From Limisoma sp963601185 (GTDB lineage: Bacteria > Bacteroidota > Bacteroidia > Bacteroidales > Muribaculaceae), in NCBI GenBank assembly GCA_963601185.1, contig CAVCEE010000022.1:1-36391 (forward strand): a DNA stretch of 36,391 nucleotides. The letters run 5' to 3'. The notes beneath the pieces were generated by a model. The model was not told the DNA's origin and searched no databases. It saw only the letters and a list, made by a program, of their open reading frames with translations. A program made the translations under genes and the position numbers. This document shows positions 1-7,491 of this stretch, piece after piece. The stretch's first letter is position 1; each line of letters begins with the position of its first letter.

Positions 1-10
1 CCCTAACTTA

Positions 11-55
11 GCCTTCATCTTGCGACCTCCTCGCAGGATGAGGGCTTTTCTTTTT
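11..55 (+). terminator. Rho-independent terminator of a gene left of the window
   Basis: A 15-bp stem (11-25 with 31-45) closes on the 5-base loop CCTCC and is followed by CTTTTCTTTTT. Read as plus-strand RNA, both non-Watson-Crick positions (14/42 and 20/36) are G-U wobbles; on the minus strand they would be C-A mismatches. The hairpin therefore works best as plus-strand RNA. In-frame stops (TAA at 4-6, TAG at 9-11) precede it, so a plus-strand gene probably ends at the window edge. Confidence 0.75.
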
Positions 56-427
56 GTGGGCTTCCAGCTGACTGACGGGGCTTTTTCCTTGGCGCAAGCC
101 CTCTCGTTCCTCGTCCCTCCTTGCTCGTCCCTAAGAAGCAGTACCGCCCGATGTGCTTTCCGAGGAGTCGAGCCACATAGCCTTGTTTCGGGGCTGATGC
201 CGTCCGCTATGCCTCACCGCTCTTTTGCCGTAGCCTACCCATTGTCGGTGTACTTTGTTCGGGCTTTCTTCATTCTGCCAAGATGCTCTTGTGTTCTTGC
301 CTACTATTGTATGAAGGTGGGTGAACTATCGTCTGTGATTTGCAGCGGATGCGTACTAAAGTTCGTTGCGTTTATCAGATGTCACTCCGAGACTGATGGA
401 TGTTCCGAGGCTTGAATTTATAAGTTA
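56..427. other. GC-rich stretch without a credible gene
   Basis: About 370 bases between two terminator-like hairpins. Hand counts give roughly 60% GC for 61-180, against about 40-45% for the centre of the window. A 131-codon open frame crosses it (20-415), but it starts inside the terminator stem and its product is rich in Ser, Cys, Pro and Arg with no recognisable domain. CTCGTCCCT occurs twice close together near 112-132. I see no tRNA, tmRNA or RNase P landmarks. The composition suggests foreign or mobile-element-derived non-coding DNA, but no transposase, integrase or end repeat is visible here. Confidence 0.4.
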
Positions 428-471
428 AACCCAACGGGTCTGTGGCGGAAATGCTACAGACCCGTTGGGTT
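428..471. terminator. Long perfect inverted repeat, probable bidirectional terminator
   Basis: AACCCAACGGGTCTGT (428-443) is repeated perfectly in inverted form at 456-471. The stem extends three further pairs inward (444-446 with 453-455, including one G-T), leaving a six-base loop. It lies downstream of the minus-strand MFS gene. On the minus strand it is followed by TTTAACTTATAAATT, a moderately T-rich run. Together with the neighbouring 478-501 hairpin it probably ends transcription from both sides. Confidence 0.6.
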
Positions 472-477
472 GTTTGG

Positions 478-501
478 TTAAGAAGCCTTGCGGCTTCTTA
501 A
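478..501. terminator. Second hairpin 3' of the MFS gene
   Basis: TTAAGAAGCC (478-487) and GGCTTCTTAA (492-501) form a perfect 10-bp stem with the tetraloop TTGC. It is the first hairpin met after the MFS stop codon on the minus strand, 22 bases downstream. No clean U-tract follows it, so it may instead stabilise the mRNA 3' end or act in tandem with the larger hairpin at 428-471. Confidence 0.5.
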
Positions 502-523
502 GGATATTGATTCTTTTTCGATT

Positions 524-1867
524 TTAATTATCGTGCTCTTTGATAATGAGTACACTTACCGCACCTGCGACGAGGAGTACTCCGGCGAGAACCAACATAT
601 AGATTTCAGATGCGACTCCGTTTGTGTGAGGGAACAGTGACAGGATTGTTCCGCCAAGTGCTGCTGCAACGATCTGCGGAACACAGATTGTCCCGTTGAA
701 GAGTCCGAGATAAGTTCCCATGTGACCTCCTGAGAGGGCATTGGTCAGAATTGTGAATGGAAGTGCAAGCATTGCTGCCCATGCGCAGCCGATGAGGGCA
801 AACGAGATGAAGAGCAGGTACTGGTCATGCACGAAATAAATCGAGATGAACCCGAGAGCACCCAAAAGAAGACTGAGGATGTAGGCTGCCTTGCGGTTCT
901 TGATGAACGGTATTGCCATTGCCCAAAGCACAGAGCCGATTGCCTGTACGGCGAACACCACGCCGACCCAGTTTGACGCTTCTTGATATTGTGCAGATGT
1001 GGTGTCGAGAACAAATTTGCCGGCTTTTTCAACAATAGGGGTGTCGAACACATTCATCGCCAAAGAGCCATTGGTGTACGTCCACATAAGCATAAATGCC
1101 GCCCAGCAGAAAAACTGGACAAGTCCGACTGTCCAAAATGCGGAAGGTGCATTGACAAGAAGCTTGAAGATGTTGACCTTTTCTCCCTCTTTTGTGATGC
1201 CGTGATATTCAGCATATTCTTTCGGAGGCATTTCTTTCACCTTGACACTTGTGTAAATCACGCAAAGGATTAGGATTGCCGCACCGGTGTAGAATGAGAA
1301 TATTACAGAATCAGGGATTACGCCGTCGGGGGCAACATTGCTGATGCCGATGCCAGTCAGTAGGATTGGAAATATGTAGCCAACGAGGCTACCGGCATTA
1401 CAGAGGAAACTTTGGATGGAGTATGCCAAGCCTTTCTGTTTTTCGTTGACCATATCGCCGACAAGCATTTTGAACGGCTGCATAGCCATATTGATTGAGG
1501 TGTCGAGGAACATTAGCGCAATCAGGCCGAATACCATTGCCGCCGAAACCGCCATGCCGAAACTGCCGGCATTCGGTAGCATAATCATAACGAGTACAGC
1601 CACCAATGCTCCGATAAAGAGATAGGGAATGCGTCTGCCAAAACGACACCACGTTTTGTCGCTGGCAATTCCGACAATAGGCTGGATGATGATGCCCATA
1701 AGAGGTGGCAGTATCCAAAAATAGCTCAGACTATGAGGGTCTGCTCCCAAGGTGGAGAAGATGCGGCTGATGTTTGCGCTCTGCAAAGCGTAAGCAATCT
1801 GAACGCCAAAAAAACCGAAACTGATGTTCCACAGTTTCCAAAAACTTAAATCTGGTTTAGCTTTCAT
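524..1867 (-). CDS. SLC45-like MFS sugar transporter
   Basis: A 447-residue inner-membrane carrier with about twelve hydrophobic segments and no signal peptide. Residues 66-79, in the loop after the second segment, carry the MFS motif A variant D70-K71...R75-F-G-R-R79, as in glycoside/sucrose symporters of the SLC45 and GPH type. Family members move maltose, sucrose or related glycosides with protons; the substrate here cannot be read from sequence. The ATG at 1867 follows a TACCTTTG promoter element at 1955-1948. The gene is monocistronic, diverges from the cell-wall peptide operon and ends at tandem hairpins (428-501). No glycoside hydrolase gene lies beside it to suggest a substrate. Family assignment is firm; substrate unknown. 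Confidence 0.85.
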   Translation of the reverse strand: MKAKPDLSFWKLWNISFGFFGVQIAYALQSANISRIFSTLGADPHSLSYFWILPPLMGIIIQPIVGIASDKTWCRFGRRIPYLFIGALVAVLVMIMLPNAGSFGMAVSAAMVFGLIALMFLDTSINMAMQPFKMLVGDMVNEKQKGLAYSIQSFLCNAGSLVGYIFPILLTGIGISNVAPDGVIPDSVIFSFYTGAAILILCVIYTSVKVKEMPPKEYAEYHGITKEGEKVNIFKLLVNAPSAFWTVGLVQFFCWAAFMLMWTYTNGSLAMNVFDTPIVEKAGKFVLDTTSAQYQEASNWVGVVFAVQAIGSVLWAMAIPFIKNRKAAYILSLLLGALGFISIYFVHDQYLLFISFALIGCAWAAMLALPFTILTNALSGGHMGTYLGLFNGTICVPQIVAAALGGTILSLFPHTNGVASEIYMLVLAGVLLVAGAVSVLIIKEHDN

Positions 1868-1929
1868 GCTTATTAAATCTTAAAATATTGCAACAATAAG
1901 TGAATGCAAGCATCGCATAAAAATAATGC

Positions 1930-1941
1930 TTTGAATTCAAA
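1930..1941. repeat. 12-bp palindrome at the predicted MFS transcription start
   Basis: TTTGAATTCAAA is a perfect palindrome placed just downstream of the minus-strand -7 box at 1948-1955. The position would suit an operator, but palindromes of this AT-rich kind also occur by chance, and no second copy was seen. Confidence 0.3.
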
Positions 1942-1947
1942 ATCGTA

Positions 1948-1955
1948 CAAAGGTA
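1948..1955 (-). promoter_or_regulatory. -7 promoter element of the MFS gene
   Basis: On the minus strand this reads TACCTTTG, an exact match to the Bacteroidota -7 consensus TAnnTTTG. No convincing TTTG -33 box lies 19 bases upstream. The predicted start of transcription would leave a leader of about 75 bases before the ATG at 1867. The perfect palindrome TTTGAATTCAAA (1930-1941) lies immediately downstream of the element. Confidence 0.55.
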
Positions 1956-2045
1956 TAAATTTTTAGGAAATAGAGATTGTGAAAGTAAAGAAATTATCAA
2001 TGTTGTCCTAAATAATTTTCGCACTTAAATTAAAATTGAAAATAC

Positions 2046-2076
2046 TTTGAAAATTTCACATTAAAATCTAAATTTG
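2046..2076 (+). promoter_or_regulatory. -33/-7 promoter of the cell-wall peptide operon
   Basis: TTTG (2046-2049), a 19-base spacer and TAAATTTG (2069-2076) match the Bacteroidota promoter (TTTG, about 19 bases, TAnnTTTG) in both boxes. Transcription should begin near 2082-2084, which excludes the upstream TTG codon at 2074 as the start of the following gene and supports the ATG at 2110. Confidence 0.8.
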
Positions 2077-2109
2077 CATTTATATAAACAATCTAACAGA
2101 AACAGCGAA

Positions 2110-3267
2110 ATGAAGTTTAAAATCTTAATGATGTCATTGGCTTTGGCTGGCTATTCAATCCCTTGCGGTTTTGCACAGTCAAACGAGGTGGCATCAATTC
2201 TTGATGGCGTGAAATCTCAGTATGCTCCAGACACGCGTGTTGCAGTATGGTCGGTAACTGCCGAGCAAAAGGACGGCGTTGAAGTGGTGTCGGGTGAGGT
2301 TGATGGCAAGGCGGCAAAAGAGGCGATATTCAAAGAACTAAGTAGTGCAAACATCAAATTTGACGATAAGGTTTCGGTATTGCCGAGCGATACAGTCCTT
2401 AAGCCGTGGGGTGTGGTGAACATCTCGGTTGCGTGCCTCAGAAAGGATGCCGACAACGCATCCGAACTGATAACTCAAGCCATTATGGGCACACCTGTAA
2501 GAGTTCTGAAATCTGATGACGGAATGTCGTATGTCCAGACTCCCAACAAATATCTGGGATGGGTGAGAAGCCGTTCGCTACAATTTATGACGGAGACGGA
2601 AATCCGTGCGTGGAAGAAGTCGGAGCGCATTGTTGTCACCAAGTTGGAATCATCGGTGTACGCAACGCCAAAGATAGACAATCAACAGATTGTTTCCGAT
2701 TTGCTGTTGGGAAACATTCTGGAGAAAAAAGGAGAGAAAGGAAAATTTGTGAAAGTCGCCGCTCCTGATGGTAGAATTGGCTATGTCTTGAAGAAAGATG
2801 TTGAGCAACTTGACCGCTGGGCGGAACAAAAATATGATTTTGCGAAGATTGCAGGCAATGCACGGCAGATGATGGGTCGTCCGTACCTTTGGGGCGGAAT
2901 GTCGGCAAAGATGGCTGATTGTTCAGGCTTTGTAAGTACTGCTTATTTCTCAAACGGCATCATCCTGCCTCGTGATGCTTCGCAACAAGCATTGGTGGGC
3001 AAGAAGATAAAATGCGAAAACTGGCGAACTGATGCAGAACCGGGCGATTTGATCTTTATCGGAACAAAGTCCGGGCGTGTAACCCACGTTGCGCTGTATC
3101 TCGGCGATGGTCAGTTTATCCACTCTTCCGTACTCGTTCGCGTGAACAGTATGAATCCGGAGGACGGTAATTTCTTGGATTATGAATATTTGTCGATGTC
3201 GCGCATTAATGGTCAAATCGGCACGAACGGCATCGTCTCGGTGAAAAATCACCCATGGTATTTCTGA
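2110..3267 (+). CDS. Exported NlpC/P60 peptidoglycan endopeptidase with SH3-like domains
   Basis: A 385-residue protein with a signal peptide (about 1-23, ending G-F-A-Q). Two bacterial SH3-like segments lie near residues 127-157 and 181-231, and the NlpC/P60 peptidase fills the C-terminus. The catalytic Cys is C271 in A-D-C-S-G-F, the His is H326 in V-T-H-V-A-L-Y, and H338 is a likely third polar residue. Such enzymes cut the gamma-D-Glu-diamino acid bond in peptidoglycan stem peptides, often releasing L-Ala-gamma-D-Glu. The next gene is a dipeptide epimerase that would act on that product, so the two probably form a muropeptide salvage pathway. The start is the ATG at 2110; an in-frame TTG at 2074 overlaps the -7 box. 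Family is sure; exact bond specificity is inferred. Confidence 0.9.
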   Translation: MKFKILMMSLALAGYSIPCGFAQSNEVASILDGVKSQYAPDTRVAVWSVTAEQKDGVEVVSGEVDGKAAKEAIFKELSSANIKFDDKVSVLPSDTVLKPWGVVNISVACLRKDADNASELITQAIMGTPVRVLKSDDGMSYVQTPNKYLGWVRSRSLQFMTETEIRAWKKSERIVVTKLESSVYATPKIDNQQIVSDLLLGNILEKKGEKGKFVKVAAPDGRIGYVLKKDVEQLDRWAEQKYDFAKIAGNARQMMGRPYLWGGMSAKMADCSGFVSTAYFSNGIILPRDASQQALVGKKIKCENWRTDAEPGDLIFIGTKSGRVTHVALYLGDGQFIHSSVLVRVNSMNPEDGNFLDYEYLSMSRINGQIGTNGIVSVKNHPWYF

Positions 3268-3297
3268 CAAATCTAACTAAACTAATAATTATTGATT

Positions 3298-4422
3298 ATG
3301 GATCGTAGGAATTTTCTTAAAGGTACAGCATTGGGGCTCGTTGCCCTGTCTGCTCCAATCTCGATATCCGGAAAGACAAAGAAAGTCAGCAAAACCGGCA
3401 AGTTGAAATTGTCGTTCAAGGCAAACGAATTGACATTGCGCCACGCATTCAATCTTGCCCGCTATAGCCGTACAACAACCCCCGACGTGTTGGTTCAGTT
3501 GGAATATGATGGCATTGTCGGTTACGGCGAAGCCTCAATGCCTCCATATCTGGGTGAATCAATTGAATCGGTTACGACATTCTTGAGCAACCTTGACTTG
3601 TCACAGTTTACAGATCCGTTCCGAATCGAAGATATATTGAGTTATGTGGACAGCACAGCACCGAACAATAGGGCAGCAAAGGCATCTGTCGACATCGCCC
3701 TCCACGACTTACTCGGCAAAATAATGGGGCAACCTTGGTACAAGATTTGGGGACTCAATCCCGACAACACGCCAAACACGTCGTTCACCATCGGAATTGA
3801 CAAGGCAGATGTTGTTCGCCAGAAAGTCGATGAAGCCGCGCCGTACAAGGTGCTTAAAGTGAAAATGGGTTTGGACAATGACAAAGAGTTGGTTGAAATC
3901 ATACGTTCAAAGACAGACAAGCCACTCTGCGTTGATGCAAACCAAGGCTGGACAGATAAGGAAAAGGCTCTTGAGATGTGTCATTGGCTGAAGGAAAAAG
4001 GCTGTATGTTTGTGGAACAGCCATTTGACAAGACAATGATTGATGAAACAGCGTGGTTGCGTGAACGTAGTCCATTGCCAATTATAGCCGACGAGTTCTG
4101 TCAACGTTTGCCGGACGTGATGCGGGCATACCAAGTTTACGACGGCATCAACATCAAGTTGATGAAGAGTACAGGTCTGCACGAAGCATACAAGATGGCA
4201 GTGTTGGCAAAATCATTGGGTATGAAACTGATGATTGGCTGTATGACCGAAACATCTTGTGCAATCAGTGCCGCCGCTCAGTTGGCACCATTGGCTGATT
4301 GGGTTGACCTTGATGGTAACTTGTTGATTGCCAATGATAGTTTTGATGGTGTGAAGGTAGTCGACGGCAAAATCAAATTGTACGATAAACCAGGTATCGG
4401 CGTTACGCCAATCAAGAAATAG
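3298..4422 (+). CDS. Enolase-superfamily dipeptide epimerase (probable L-Ala-D/L-Glu epimerase)
   Basis: A 374-residue member of the muconate lactonising/dipeptide epimerase branch of the enolase superfamily. The acid-base Lys pair K187-x-K189 lies in K-V-L-K-V-K-M-G. Metal ligands are D213 (V-D-A-N), E240 (V-E-Q-P) and D265 (A-D-E), and K287 (N-I-K-L-M-K) is the Lys on the opposite face. All are intact. The N-terminus M-D-R-R-N-F-L-K-G, followed by a hydrophobic stretch, is a good twin-arginine signal, so the enzyme may be exported, unlike the cytosolic E. coli YcjG. Start is the ATG at 3298, preferred over the TTG at 3292. It lies 30 bases after the NlpC/P60 gene and shares its promoter. 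The substrate L-Ala-D-Glu is inferred from family and neighbour. Confidence 0.88.
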   Translation: MDRRNFLKGTALGLVALSAPISISGKTKKVSKTGKLKLSFKANELTLRHAFNLARYSRTTTPDVLVQLEYDGIVGYGEASMPPYLGESIESVTTFLSNLDLSQFTDPFRIEDILSYVDSTAPNNRAAKASVDIALHDLLGKIMGQPWYKIWGLNPDNTPNTSFTIGIDKADVVRQKVDEAAPYKVLKVKMGLDNDKELVEIIRSKTDKPLCVDANQGWTDKEKALEMCHWLKEKGCMFVEQPFDKTMIDETAWLRERSPLPIIADEFCQRLPDVMRAYQVYDGINIKLMKSTGLHEAYKMAVLAKSLGMKLMIGCMTETSCAISAAAQLAPLADWVDLDGNLLIANDSFDGVKVVDGKIKLYDKPGIGVTPIKK

Positions 4423-4440
4423 AGGGTAATCCGCACCTCA

Positions 4441-4480
4441 AAAAAAGGCTGGACACCATAGCGTGTCCAGCCTTTTTTTA
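4441..4480. terminator. Bidirectional intrinsic terminator between converging operons
   Basis: The stem AAAAAAGGCTGGACAC (4441-4456) pairs with GTGTCCAGCC plus seven T (4463-4479) around a six-base loop. The A-run on one side and T-run on the other give a U-tract in both directions. It ends the epimerase operon (stop at 4422) from the left and the apeB operon (stop at 4524) from the right. Confidence 0.92.
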
Positions 4481-4523
4481 TCGCTTCTTTGACAATAAAT
4501 ATTCCTACTACAAGTGGAGACCG

Positions 4524-5828
4524 CTACGAAAGTGTATCAAAGAATCTGGTGAACACTTTGATTGCGCTGGCTTGATCCTCCAACGATGCTGTTTCCAGTG
4601 CGGAGTGCATAGCCCATATCGGGTTACCCATATCGACGCCGTCAATATCGACTTGGGATGTGAAAATGTTGCCTAATGTAGAACCACCTGCAATATCCGA
4701 ATGATTCACGAAATACTGGCACGGCACATTCGCGGCATTGCACAATTCTTTGAATATGGCAGAGGAATGTGCATCGGTCATATATTTGCAATTCGCATTA
4801 ATCTTAATAACAGGTCCTCGCCCCATTTGAGGATGGTTGGTCGGGTCTTGTTTCTCTACATAGTTAGGGTGTGTAGCATGGGCATTGTCAGCCGAGACAA
4901 GGAAACTTTTGGCGATGGCCTGATAGAAGCCTTCAGAATCCAGCCCCATTGAAGTGGCGATGCGCTGCATAATGTTGGCAAGAACTGGTGACGCTGCGCC
5001 TTGTTTTGTTCCACTGCCAGTTTCTTCGTTGTCGAAGATTGCCATAATTTTTGTGGTCTGCGGATTTTCGCTGTTCAACAAACCGCACATTGCCGCATGA
5101 GCCATCCCCAAATCATCAATTCGTCCAGAGCAGACAAACTCCTTATTGAAACCCACCAGTTGAGCCTTTTGGCAGTTGTAGAGCATCAAGTCAAAGTCGA
5201 TTATGTCAGAGATATTGTCAATCCCCAATTTCTCTTGTAACCGTTTTAAAAGATAATTGTCCTTTTGCGCAACATCGTTGATTAATGCGGCTATGGGGAG
5301 CATGTCTTTTTGCTTGGAGAGGCAGTTGCCTTCATTGACTGCGCGGTTGAAATGAATGGCAAGGTGAGGGATTATCAATACAGGATCATCGAATCTAACA
5401 AGTCTTGTGTTCGGTTTTCTCGGATTCCCCGAATTGCGCAGCATTACACGTCCAGCCAATGACAGTGGGCGGTCGAACCAAGTGTAAAGGATCGGGCCTC
5501 CATAAACTTCCGTGTTCAACTCGAGTACGCCCTCTTTCAGAATTTCCGGATTGGGCTTTACTCGGAAGCAAGGGGAGTCGCTGTGAGCCGATATTATGTT
5601 GAATCCACTTTTGTATAATGGCTCAGAGCCGATGACAAAGGCAAAAATGGCAGATCCGTTTTTTGTTACATAATATTTTTCTCCGGCAGAGAGATTCCAC
5701 CGATTCTCTTGCTTTAATTCCTGAAAACCGTTTTTGTCAAGATGTTTTTTGATTGTGTCGACTGCAAAAAAGTTGCAGGGACTATTGTCCAAAAACTCCA
5801 GTAAAGATTGTGCGTTGTAGTTGCTCAT
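4524..5828 (-). CDS. apeB: M18 family zinc aminopeptidase
   Basis: A 434-residue cytosolic metallo-aminopeptidase of the M18 (aspartyl aminopeptidase) family, which removes N-terminal acidic and other residues from peptides and forms large tetrahedral assemblies. The co-catalytic zinc ligands are present in family order: H82 (S-A-H-S-D-S-P), D238 (G-R-I-D-D-L), E269 with E268 as the catalytic base (D-N-E-E-T-G-S), D313 (S-A-D-N-A-H) and H408. Length is normal and there is no signal peptide. It is the last gene of the yicC-gmk-nadD-DUF5063 operon. The ATG at 5828 lies five bases after the DUF5063 stop codon. Ends at the 4441-4480 terminator. Confident. Confidence 0.95.
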   Translation of the reverse strand: MSNYNAQSLLEFLDNSPCNFFAVDTIKKHLDKNGFQELKQENRWNLSAGEKYYVTKNGSAIFAFVIGSEPLYKSGFNIISAHSDSPCFRVKPNPEILKEGVLELNTEVYGGPILYTWFDRPLSLAGRVMLRNSGNPRKPNTRLVRFDDPVLIIPHLAIHFNRAVNEGNCLSKQKDMLPIAALINDVAQKDNYLLKRLQEKLGIDNISDIIDFDLMLYNCQKAQLVGFNKEFVCSGRIDDLGMAHAAMCGLLNSENPQTTKIMAIFDNEETGSGTKQGAASPVLANIMQRIATSMGLDSEGFYQAIAKSFLVSADNAHATHPNYVEKQDPTNHPQMGRGPVIKINANCKYMTDAHSSAIFKELCNAANVPCQYFVNHSDIAGGSTLGNIFTSQVDIDGVDMGNPIWAMHSALETASLEDQASAIKVFTRFFDTLS

Positions 5829-5833
5829 AGCAG

Positions 5834-6340
5834 TTATTGATTGTAATCGTACTTAATATGGTGAATCGCTCTCAATACATTGCATAATGTCTGTCCCCAA
5901 TATGCCTTGAAATTTTCTTTGCAGAAATTCATGCAATTGCCGATTTGGTCGCTTGTGGCATCCTTAGCTGCATGGAGAAAATCATAAAGATATTGGAAAA
6001 TGTCGGCAAGATACTCCGAAATGCTGACGGCGATAGGCGTGTCGGAGAATTTCATATCATCTTCAAACACCTCAAGAATTGTATCGTCTTCACCAATGAT
6101 TGATTCGAGCTTGCGACGGATGCTGTCGTAATAAATCTCGTCCAGATAGGAATCTATAATCACGGAATCATCAATTTCAGTACCAGTGTAGTCGGAAATT
6201 GCGATGTATAGTCGGGGTAGTAGTTTTAGAAGTTTGTCGAGAAACACATTCTTCTCATAGTTGGCGCAATTTTCAATGGTCTGACAATATTCGTTGGCAA
6301 GACCGATGAACAAAATGCTGTTATTGGAAAGTTCAGCCAT
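5834..6340 (-). CDS. DUF5063 domain-containing protein of unknown function
   Basis: A 168-residue acidic, mostly helical, soluble protein with no signal peptide or membrane segment. The overall pattern matches the DUF5063 family of Bacteroidota, with alternating hydrophobic/acidic helices and an aromatic C-terminus around A-Y-W-G-Q-T-L. No catalytic motif is apparent. It starts two bases after the nadD stop codon and ends five bases before apeB, so it is translated from the same mRNA as gmk and nadD. The fixed company of nucleotide and NAD enzymes hints at a housekeeping role, but nothing in the sequence identifies it. Confidence 0.75.
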   Translation of the reverse strand: MAELSNNSILFIGLANEYCQTIENCANYEKNVFLDKLLKLLPRLYIAISDYTGTEIDDSVIIDSYLDEIYYDSIRRKLESIIGEDDTILEVFEDDMKFSDTPIAVSISEYLADIFQYLYDFLHAAKDATSDQIGNCMNFCKENFKAYWGQTLCNVLRAIHHIKYDYNQ

Positions 6341-6342
6341 AA

Positions 6343-6921
6343 TTAATCAGTGTAAAGGTTGTTGGATATAATGTAATCTCTGACAGGTTCCGGTGACAGG
6401 AAGTGAATATCCAGACCGGATTTAACGCAATTGCGTATGTGGGTGGAGGATAATTCGATGACAGGCGCTTCTACAAACTCGACATTGCTGGAAGCGGATG
6501 CCTGTTCTTCGATTGGATAGCCGGGGCGAGGATAGACAATGACGCCAAAGTCAGAGATTATTTCGTCGTATGCTCGCCATTTGTTAAACACCTGCCAGTT
6601 ATCGCTCCCGATGATGAGCCTAAAATTATCAGTCGGGAATTGCTCTTTCAGATATCTAAGCGTAGTAATTGTGAAAGATGGTATCGGCAATTTGAATTCA
6701 ACATCGCACAAGCGTAAACTGTGGCATCCTTGGATTGCCAGTTCTACCATCTTGAGCCTGTGAACGTCCAGTTCTGGGCTAATTGCGGATTTGAGAGGAT
6801 TTTGTGGCGAAACGTTAAACCAAACTTCGTCTATCGAAGAATGCGAAAGAATATGATTAGCAACTATGCAGTGACCAATGTGTATTGGATTAAACGATCC
6901 ACCAAAAATCCCGATATTCAT
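6343..6921 (-). CDS. nadD: Nicotinate-nucleotide adenylyltransferase
   Basis: A 192-residue enzyme that joins nicotinate mononucleotide and ATP to form deamido-NAD, the penultimate step of NAD synthesis. The nucleotidyltransferase fold is marked by G-I-F-G-G-S-F-N-P at 4-12, the H14-I-G-H17 signature and the C-terminal S158-S-T-H-I-R163 ATP-binding motif. Length is typical. Its ATG overlaps the gmk stop codon by one base (TAATG), indicating translational coupling. The product is cytosolic. Confident. Confidence 0.96.
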   Translation of the reverse strand: MNIGIFGGSFNPIHIGHCIVANHILSHSSIDEVWFNVSPQNPLKSAISPELDVHRLKMVELAIQGCHSLRLCDVEFKLPIPSFTITTLRYLKEQFPTDNFRLIIGSDNWQVFNKWRAYDEIISDFGVIVYPRPGYPIEEQASASSNVEFVEAPVIELSSTHIRNCVKSGLDIHFLSPEPVRDYIISNNLYTD

Positions 6922-7490
6922 TACTTTGAGATAAAATCACCAATTACTTTTCGGGTCTCTGCAACAGCATCGCTTAGATTGTCATTTACGATTCTGATAT
7001 CATAGCGAGGAGCATACGACAGCTCAAATTCAGCTTTGCTTACGCGTTGGTTGATGGTCTCTTCATCGTCAGTTGCCCTGTTGGTCAACCGTTCGCGCAA
7101 TGTCTCAATTGACGGCGGCATAAAAAACAAAGCAAGTGCGTCTGGATATTGCTTTTTCACGTTGATCCCGCCTTTCACGTCAATGTCTAAAATCAGATTG
7201 TGCCCAGATTCAAGAATCTTCGACACTTCGGATTTCAGCGTTCCGTAATAACGTCCAGGGTAGACCTCCTCAAACTCTACGAACTGGTTGTCGTTGATGA
7301 GTTTTTTGAATTCGTCGGTTGAGAGGAAATGATAGTTGACACCGTCCATTTCTCCTGTCCGAGGCGCTCTGTTTGTCGCAGAAACAGAAAACGCCAACCG
7401 CAAATTCTCATCTTGCATCAGTTGGTTTATGATGGTAGACTTTCCTGTGCCGGAGGGGGCTGATACTATTATAATTTTACCTGTGTCCAT
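6921..7490 (-). CDS. gmk: Guanylate kinase
   Basis: A 189-residue kinase that converts GMP (or dGMP) and ATP to GDP and ADP. The P-loop is A11-P-S-G-T-G-K-S18. The GMP-binding region follows, with S-A-T-N-R-A-P-R near 37-44 and G-x-x-Y-H-F-L just after it. Length is normal. The ATG at 7490 comes one base after the yicC stop codon, and its own stop overlaps the nadD start, so the three genes are tightly coupled. The yicC-gmk adjacency is common in bacteria and supports both assignments. Confidence 0.97.
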   Translation of the reverse strand: MDTGKIIIVSAPSGTGKSTIINQLMQDENLRLAFSVSATNRAPRTGEMDGVNYHFLSTDEFKKLINDNQFVEFEEVYPGRYYGTLKSEVSKILESGHNLILDIDVKGGINVKKQYPDALALFFMPPSIETLRERLTNRATDDEETINQRVSKAEFELSYAPRYDIRIVNDNLSDAVAETRKVIGDFISK

Positions 7491-7491
7491 A

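Noticed and set aside
1..18. Possible minus-strand gene start (ATG at 18-16) preceded by GGAGG
   Set aside because: The GGAGG is the loop complement of the terminator at 11-55, and the U-tract and G-U pairs favour the plus-strand terminator reading. Too short to test as coding.
20..415. 131-codon open frame on the plus strand
   Set aside because: It begins inside a terminator stem, has no promoter or family resemblance, and its composition is what any GC-rich non-coding stretch can give.
2074..2109. TTG start giving a 12-residue N-terminal extension of the NlpC/P60 protein
   Set aside because: It overlaps the -7 box, so it would not be transcribed, and the extension would disrupt a clear signal peptide starting at 2110.
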